A stretch of 64,000 nucleotides of DNA from CAVUCH01 sp963697705 (lineage in GTDB: Bacteria > Acidobacteriota > Vicinamibacteria > Vicinamibacterales > JAENWD01): the NCBI GenBank assembly GCA_963697705.1, contig CAVOPA010000017.1, forward strand, positions 1,054,001 to 1,118,000. Direction: 5' to 3'. The notes beneath the pieces are model-generated. The model saw nothing but the letters and a program-made list of their open reading frames with translations. It ran no database searches and was not told where the DNA came from. Below are positions 59,237-64,000 of this stretch, piece after piece. Made by a program: the position numbers and the translations under genes. Position 1 is the stretch's first letter; every line of letters starts with the position of its first letter.

Positions 59237-59569
59237 ATGCCCAACAATGAACTCGACGATGAGGTCGACCCGCTCACCGAAGAAGACGACGTCGTCGATG
59301 CCGCGGATGAAGAAGACGACGAATTCGAAGACGACGAGGAAGAGGACGAGGACGACGACGTGGAAGACGGCGGCGACATCGAGGCGCGCGCCGCGTTCAC
59401 GCAGGAGATTGGCAGCGAGGGCGGCAGCCCCGGCGAAGACATGGAGATCTTCCGCGCTGGCCGGAACACGGCCGGCAGCGAAGCGTCCGAGACCATGCCC
59501 GGCGGCAGCCGCGGACGCTCGGTCGAGCGGCGTGATGAGGAAGATGTTCTGATCAAGAGAGTGCCGTAG
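59237..59569 (+). CDS. Very acidic small protein
   Basis: 110 residues. Residues 5-50 are almost only Asp and Glu (DDEFEDDEEEDEDDDVED), followed by a neutral stretch with Gly/Ser and a basic end (EDVLIKRVP). No fold or motif recognised. Such acidic proteins sometimes bind basic partners or metals. The ATG has GAGGAG in front. Confidence 0.6.
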   Translation: MPNNELDDEVDPLTEEDDVVDAADEEDDEFEDDEEEDEDDDVEDGGDIEARAAFTQEIGSEGGSPGEDMEIFRAGRNTAGSEASETMPGGSRGRSVERRDEEDVLIKRVP

Positions 59570-59614
59570 ACGGATCCGGGCTCGTGGCGCGCCGCCGCGA
59601 ACAGGAGGCGTGTC

Positions 59615-61198
59615 ATGGCCTGGCAGCCGATTCAGTCACCCATGCGCCTGCCGTCCGAAAGCCGCTCGCTCTGGCTCGCTACGACGCCGGACACCTCGTA
59701 CCCGGCGCTCGCCGGAGACCTCGAGACCGATGTCGCGATCGTCGGCGCGGGCCTGACCGGGCTGGTCGCGGCGTGGCTCCTCACGGAGGCTGGGCGGCGC
59801 GTCGCGGTCCTCGAGCAGGGCCGGATCGTGTCGGGCGAGACCGGCCACACGACCGCGCACGTGACCGAGCTCGTCGACACCCGCTACCACGTCATCGAGC
59901 GCGACTTCGGGTACGAAGGCGCACAGCTCGTCGCCCGATCGAACCATGACGCGATCGACCTGCTCGAGCGCACGTCCCGGACGCTCGGGATCGAGTGCGG
60001 CTTCGAGCGCGTGCCGGCGTATCTCTACTCCGAACACGCGACCGACATCAGCTTCCTGCGGAAGGAATTCGCCGCCGCCGACCGTGCGGGCGTGCCCGTG
60101 GAGTTCACGCAGGAGGTGCCGCTGCCGTTCGCGACGGCCGGTGCGCTCCGCGTGGCACGACAGGCACAATTTCATCCCCGGCAGTTCCTGCTCGGCCTCG
60201 CGGCGCGCATCGTCGCGCGTGGCGGGCAGATCTTCGAACTGACGCACATGACGGGCGTCACCGACGGCGAGCCGTGTGAGGTCGAGACGCGCAGCGGGAC
60301 CGTGCGCGCGCGCGACGTCATCGTCGCCGCCCACGTGCCGGCCAACAACTGGGCCGCGCTCATCACGAAGCTGCCGGCCTATCGCACGTATGCAATCGGG
60401 GCACGCGGCGCGGCGCCGATCCCGCCCGGGCTGTACTGGGACACCGACGATCCGTATCACTACACGCGGACGCAGCCGACCGATGAAGGAGACGTGCTGA
60501 TCATCGGCGGCGAGGATCACAAGACGGGCACCGAGACCGAGACGCTGCAGCATTTCGAGGCGCTCGTCGAGTACGCGCAATCGCACTTCGGCGTGGAGCA
60601 GGCCGACTACCGCTGGTCGGGCCAGATCATCGAGCCGGTGGACGGCCTGCCGTTCATCGGCCTGAACACGGGATCCGCACACGTGTACGTGGCGACGGGC
60701 TACTCGGGCAACGGGATGACGTGGGGCACGGTCGCCGGTCAGTTGACGAGCGACCTGGTGCTCGGGCGTGCCAACGCCTACGCAGAACTGTACAAGGCGA
60801 CTCGGGTGAAGCCGCTCGCGGCGGCGAAAGACTTCATCACCGAGAACATGGATTTTCCCAAGTACCTGGTCCGCGACCGCACGACCAACGCGGACGTCGA
60901 AGGCGATAACCCCGCTCTCGTGCCGAAGGGTGTCGGGCGCGTGCTGGCGATCGACGGCGTGAAGTACGCCGTCTACCGCGCTGGCGATGGGCAGCTCCAC
61001 AGCCTGTCGCCGATTTGCCCCCACATGCACTGCGACGTCGCCTGGAACGACGCGGAGCGGAGCTGGGACTGCCCGTGCCACGGCTCGCGGTTCTCGCCCA
61101 CGGGCGAAGTGCTGAACGGGCCCGCGGTGACGAACTTGGCCCCGCTCTCCCTACCGGACGAGAAAGGGCTAACGGCGAGGCTGAGGGCTGAGGGCTGA
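59615..61198 (+). CDS. FAD-dependent oxidoreductase with C-terminal Rieske domain
   Basis: 527 residues. N-terminal Rossmann motif DVAIVGAGLTGLVAAWLLTE (residues 39-58) and DAO/GlpD-type fold (ETGHTTAHVTELVDTRYHVI, GLPFIGLNTGSAHVYVATGY). The C-terminal ~90 residues are a Rieske [2Fe-2S] domain: SPICPHMHCDVAWND and SWDCPCHGSRFSPTG give the two Cys and two His ligands. This FAD + Rieske order matches the YhfW family. Substrate (perhaps an amine) and acceptor are unknown. No signal peptide. Confidence 0.9.
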   Translation: MAWQPIQSPMRLPSESRSLWLATTPDTSYPALAGDLETDVAIVGAGLTGLVAAWLLTEAGRRVAVLEQGRIVSGETGHTTAHVTELVDTRYHVIERDFGYEGAQLVARSNHDAIDLLERTSRTLGIECGFERVPAYLYSEHATDISFLRKEFAAADRAGVPVEFTQEVPLPFATAGALRVARQAQFHPRQFLLGLAARIVARGGQIFELTHMTGVTDGEPCEVETRSGTVRARDVIVAAHVPANNWAALITKLPAYRTYAIGARGAAPIPPGLYWDTDDPYHYTRTQPTDEGDVLIIGGEDHKTGTETETLQHFEALVEYAQSHFGVEQADYRWSGQIIEPVDGLPFIGLNTGSAHVYVATGYSGNGMTWGTVAGQLTSDLVLGRANAYAELYKATRVKPLAAAKDFITENMDFPKYLVRDRTTNADVEGDNPALVPKGVGRVLAIDGVKYAVYRAGDGQLHSLSPICPHMHCDVAWNDAERSWDCPCHGSRFSPTGEVLNGPAVTNLAPLSLPDEKGLTARLRAEG

Positions 61199-61268
61199 AG
61201 GCTGAGGGCCAGGAGCCAGCATCTCGCCGCAGACCCGACAAGCCCTCCAGCCTCCAGCCCCCAGCCTT
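61178..61268. repeat. GGCTGAG heptamer repeats and partial inverted copy
   Basis: Four GGCTGAG/GGCTGAA units at 61179-61207 overlap the last codons of the preceding gene. The complementary stretch CCTCCAGCCTCCAGCCCCCA at 61244-61263 could fold back on them. This intergenic repeat type is common in Acidobacteriota-like genomes. Confidence 0.55.
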
Positions 61269-61271
61269 TGA

Positions 61272-61982
61272 ATGATCCTTGACATGATCAACATCAACGA
61301 ACACCTGCCGGCGCTGCGGCCGGTCATCTTCGACATTGACGGCACACTCGTCGACAGCAACGACGCGCACGCTCACGCGTGGGTCGACTCGCTGGCCGAA
61401 GCCGGGCATCACGTCACCTTCGAACGCGTGCGGCCGCTCATCGGCATGGGCGGCGACAAGGTGCTGCCGCAGCTTGTCGGACTGGAGGAGGACTCCCCCG
61501 AAGGGAAGCGGCTGGCGAAGCGCCGCGGCGAGATCTTTCGTGAGCGGTACTTTCCGCAGGTGGAGGGCCTGCCGGGTGCACAGGACCTGGTCTCGCATCT
61601 CGCCCGGCAGGGACATCCGCTCGCCGTGGCCAGCTCGGCGCGCGAAGAGGAACTCGCCGGGTTGCTGCGCTGTGCCGGTGTGGACCGTCTGATCCGGCGG
61701 CGCACGTCGTCAGGTGATGCGGAGCAGTCGAAGCCGGACCCCGACATCGTCAAGGTGGCGCTCGATACGCTCGGATGCGCGGCGTCGGAGGCGATCATGA
61801 TCGGCGATACGCCGTACGACATCGAGGCGGCACGGCGTGCCGGCGTCGAGACCATCGCGTTTCGCAGCGGCGGGTGGACGGACGCGGACCTCGGCGGCGC
61901 GGTCGCGATCTACGACAATCCCGCGCACCTGCGGCGGGAGTACGAGCGATCACCGCTGCTGCGGCATCCGAGTCGAAGGTGA
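61272..61982 (+). CDS. HAD-superfamily phosphatase (Gph/phosphonatase-like)
   Basis: 236 residues. Motif I PVIFDIDGTLVDS (nucleophile Asp21, acid/base Asp23), motif II VASSAREEE (Ser), motif III SKPDPDIV (Lys), motif IV MIGDTPYDIEAARRAG (Asp pair). The helical cap is between motifs I and II. It is a member of the PGP/PGMB-like HAD group acting on small phosphate esters. Substrate not evident. Confidence 0.9.
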   Translation: MILDMININEHLPALRPVIFDIDGTLVDSNDAHAHAWVDSLAEAGHHVTFERVRPLIGMGGDKVLPQLVGLEEDSPEGKRLAKRRGEIFRERYFPQVEGLPGAQDLVSHLARQGHPLAVASSAREEELAGLLRCAGVDRLIRRRTSSGDAEQSKPDPDIVKVALDTLGCAASEAIMIGDTPYDIEAARRAGVETIAFRSGGWTDADLGGAVAIYDNPAHLRREYERSPLLRHPSRR

Positions 61983-61990
61983 AAAGACTT

Positions 61991-62014
61991 GCCGGCCTGA
62001 AGGCCGGCACTACA
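61991..62014. repeat. Extragenic hairpin repeat, copy 2
   Basis: GCCGGCC, loop TGAA, GGCCGGC, then ACTACA: a perfect 7-bp stem. It sits 8 bp after the HAD gene stop and matches copy 1 at 1928-1951 except for one base in the stem. Confidence 0.65.
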
Positions 62015-62101
62015 TCGCCGGGATCACCGGGCTGAACGTTTGGTCAGACCCGCCCGCCCGCCGCCCGCCGCCGGACCGCTCGGCTCCCGCCGCCCCGCCG
62101 C

Positions 62102-64000
62102 CTACCGTCCGTATCGCTCGACGGCTCTCAGGTTCACGCCCTTCGATCGACGGAGCTGTGCCCAGAGATCGCCGACCTTGCGCAGCCGCTCCGGGAGCGT
62201 GCGGATCGTGAAGTCGTGGCGATCGACGCCGCCGTCGATCTCGTCCCACGTGAGCGGCGTGGACGCGCCCGCGTACGCGCTCGCGCGGGCGCTGTACGCG
62301 CACGCGAGCGTCTTGCCCTGGATGTTCTGCAGGTAATCGACGTACACCATCGCCGATCCGCGGGCGCGGACGGTGCGCTCCACGGTTGCCGCCTGCGGGT
62401 GCTTCGTCGCGACCATCGTTGCCACGATCTGACAGTAGATGAGGCCCGCCTCGTACGGCGTGCCCGCGGGCAGCGGGATGAAGATGTGGAGACCGTCGGC
62501 GCCCGACGTCTTCGGGTAGCCGACGGCACCAAGCGCCGCGAGCTCGTCGCGCACCCACCGCGCCACGTCGAGCACGCGCGGGAACGTCGCGTCCGGCATC
62601 GGGTCCAGATCGATGGCCACGTGGTCTGCGATGTCGGGCGACTGCACGCGCGAGAACCACGGGTCCTGCGAGATAGCCGCAAGCTGCGTCATGTACAGCA
62701 GCGTCTTCAGCGAGCCGCCCACGAGCCGACTCGGCACGCCGTCATCGCCTTCGACCACCTCGACGCGCACGTCGTCCGGCACGGCGTCCGGCGCCTTCTG
62801 CTGATAGAACGCCTTGCCCGTGACGCCGTTCGGAAAACGCTTCATCACGAGCGCACGGTCGGCCACTACGGGCAGCAGGCACGGGGAGACCGCGACGTAG
62901 TACCGCATGAGGTCGCCCTTGGTGAGGCCGCCCTCAGGCCAGAAAATCTTGTGCAGATTGCTGACGTCCAGGCGCTCATCCCCGGGCAGCACCAGCACGC
63001 CGCTCGCACGGCGTGTCTCGAGATCCTGCAGCTGATCGAGAACGGATGTGAGGGCGTTGCTGCGGTGGGTGGGTCCCGCGCCGCCGCTCGCGGTCGTTAT
63101 GCGGCCGGAGCGCTTGCGGGGCGCGCCTGACGCGGCACTCGAGGGACTCTTCGCCGCGCCTCGAGAGTCAGGCTTCACGGATGGCTTCGGCGCTACCGCC
63201 GCGCCGGCTCTCCCGGGGCGCTTCGCTCGCGCGGCAAGGCGTGCATCGGGCTCCCGATGGACGCGCGACGGCTCCACGTCATCGCGGAGGCCGAGATATG
63301 TCGGATGCCGCAGCTTCGCGTCGCTCGTCCACTCAGTGAACTTGACCTCGGCCACGAGCTCCGGTCGAATCCAGTGTGCTCGCTCGTTGGAACGCGGGCG
63401 TACGCGGAAGGGCGAGGTCGGGGTTTCGAGCGGCTTCATCAACGCTGCGACGCGGCGCAGCTCCTTCTCGTCGAAGCCGGCGCCGGTGTGGCCGACGTAC
63501 TCGAGCGCGCCGTTGCCGTCGTATACCCCGAGCAGCAGCGCGCCAAACGCCGAGCGCGCGCCGCGCGGCTCCGTCCATCCCCCCACCACGAATTCCTGAG
63601 TCATCACCAGCTTCAACTTCACCCACTCCGGCGACCGCTTGCCGACGCGATAGCACGAAGCAGCGCGCTTGCCGATCAGGCCCTCCCAACCCTGCTGCTT
63701 CGCGCGCTCGAACATCGCCCGCCCGTCGCCCGCCGCCACGTCGCTCAAGCGGACGAGTGGCCCGATGTGCTTCGACAGCACCTTCTCCAGGTGTGCGCGG
63801 CGCTCCGTGAGCGGCAGCTCCACCAGATCGGCGTCTCCGTCGCGAAGGATGTCGAACGCGATGAACGCCACGCCCTGGGATGCGCCCGCGGGCGCCGACG
63901 CCAGGTGGATGCGGCCCTGCAGCTGCTGAAAACCCGCAGGCTCCCCCCGCGCGTCGAGCGCAACGATCTCGCCATCGACGATGAGGCGCCGGCGCACTCT
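62102..64000 (-). CDS. ligD: LigD: ATP-dependent DNA ligase/polymerase, 5'-truncated by window
   Basis: At least 632 residues; the frame is open to the window edge. Ligase domain motifs seen here: LIVDGEIVALD, FIAFDILRDGD, EGLIGKRAAS, WVKLKLVMTQEFVVGG; the Lys nucleophile motif lies outside. A basic, low-complexity linker (~250-330) leads to the polymerase (PolDom) domain: VSNLHKIFWPEGGLTKGDLM, HVAIDLDPMPDATF (catalytic Asp pair), TSGADGLHIFIPL, ACAYSARASAYAGASTP. This ligase-then-polymerase order occurs in bacterial NHEJ. No ku gene is in view. Confidence 0.93.
   Translation of the reverse strand, partial: RVRRRLIVDGEIVALDARGEPAGFQQLQGRIHLASAPAGASQGVAFIAFDILRDGDADLVELPLTERRAHLEKVLSKHIGPLVRLSDVAAGDGRAMFERAKQQGWEGLIGKRAASCYRVGKRSPEWVKLKLVMTQEFVVGGWTEPRGARSAFGALLLGVYDGNGALEYVGHTGAGFDEKELRRVAALMKPLETPTSPFRVRPRSNERAHWIRPELVAEVKFTEWTSDAKLRHPTYLGLRDDVEPSRVHREPDARLAARAKRPGRAGAAVAPKPSVKPDSRGAAKSPSSAASGAPRKRSGRITTASGGAGPTHRSNALTSVLDQLQDLETRRASGVLVLPGDERLDVSNLHKIFWPEGGLTKGDLMRYYVAVSPCLLPVVADRALVMKRFPNGVTGKAFYQQKAPDAVPDDVRVEVVEGDDGVPSRLVGGSLKTLLYMTQLAAISQDPWFSRVQSPDIADHVAIDLDPMPDATFPRVLDVARWVRDELAALGAVGYPKTSGADGLHIFIPLPAGTPYEAGLIYCQIVATMVATKHPQAATVERTVRARGSAMVYVDYLQNIQGKTLACAYSARASAYAGASTPLTWDEIDGGVDRHDFTIRTLPERLRKVGDLWAQLRRSKGVNLRAVERYGR

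Overview
The window is a high-GC bacterial chromosome segment that looks like soil-type Acidobacteriota (Vicinamibacteria-like). The clues are two FtsX/MacB-type 'orphan' permeases of about 810-880 residues, three PadR regulators, Ser/Thr kinases carrying TolB-like or TPR C-termini, many Tat-exported oxidoreductases, and intergenic hairpin repeats. This placement is inferred from gene content; there is no rRNA in the window.

Layout. 1-9.5 kb: a plus-strand catabolic cluster of secreted alpha/beta hydrolases, a Tat aldo-keto reductase, a type-B carboxylesterase, a PQQ sugar dehydrogenase fused to cytochrome c, and a cupin/carboxymuconolactone-decarboxylase fusion. Four of these reading frames are broken, in every case by one extra base per lesion. 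10.2-13.2 kb: PadR plus ADOP permease. 13.4-15.6 kb: aldo-keto reductase and AraC regulator. 16.1-19.9 kb: a three-gene molybdenum aldehyde oxidoreductase (PaoABC type). 20.0-26.3 kb (minus): a formate dehydrogenase operon made of a catalytic subunit read through an in-frame UGA (selenocysteine, with a bacterial SECIS hairpin), one polypeptide fusing the four-cluster Fe-S subunit to an NrfD-type membrane subunit, and FdhE. 26.4-32.9 kb: a small secreted protein, a hydrolase, a kinase/TolB protein and a second PQQ-type dehydrogenase with an Ig-like domain.

33.1-35.8 kb is an island of very small genes: three related zinc-ribbon proteins, two 82-residue paralogues (62 of 82 residues identical by eye) and decayed ORFs. 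It is followed by a kinase-TPR protein, an IS remnant, a jelly-roll/7TM-like protein, a zinc-ribbon protein and an ankyrin-repeat protein. 44-51.4 kb carries two VOC proteins, two more PadR modules (one with a perfect 13-bp-arm operator candidate) and a second ADOP. 52.2-54.3 kb is a PhoD phosphatase.

54.3-58.5 kb is a scrap zone around tRNA-Lys(CTT), tRNA-Arg(CCG) and tRNA-Arg(TCG). It holds C-terminal stubs of S-formylglutathione hydrolase and a NagA-like amidohydrolase, the first 19 codons of a kinase joined to a frameshifted tyrosine integrase, tRNA 3'-half duplications, a 100-bp tandem repeat array and a transposase stub. This looks like a repeatedly used tRNA integration site. 58.5-64 kb is ordinary again: a PH-domain-like membrane protein, a very acidic protein, an FAD/Rieske oxidoreductase, a HAD phosphatase and a partial LigD ligase-polymerase.

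The strongest biological signal is the selenoprotein formate dehydrogenase with its Fe-S/NrfD fusion partner. The most novel signals are the small zinc-ribbon/82-aa island and the tRNA-derived repeat array.
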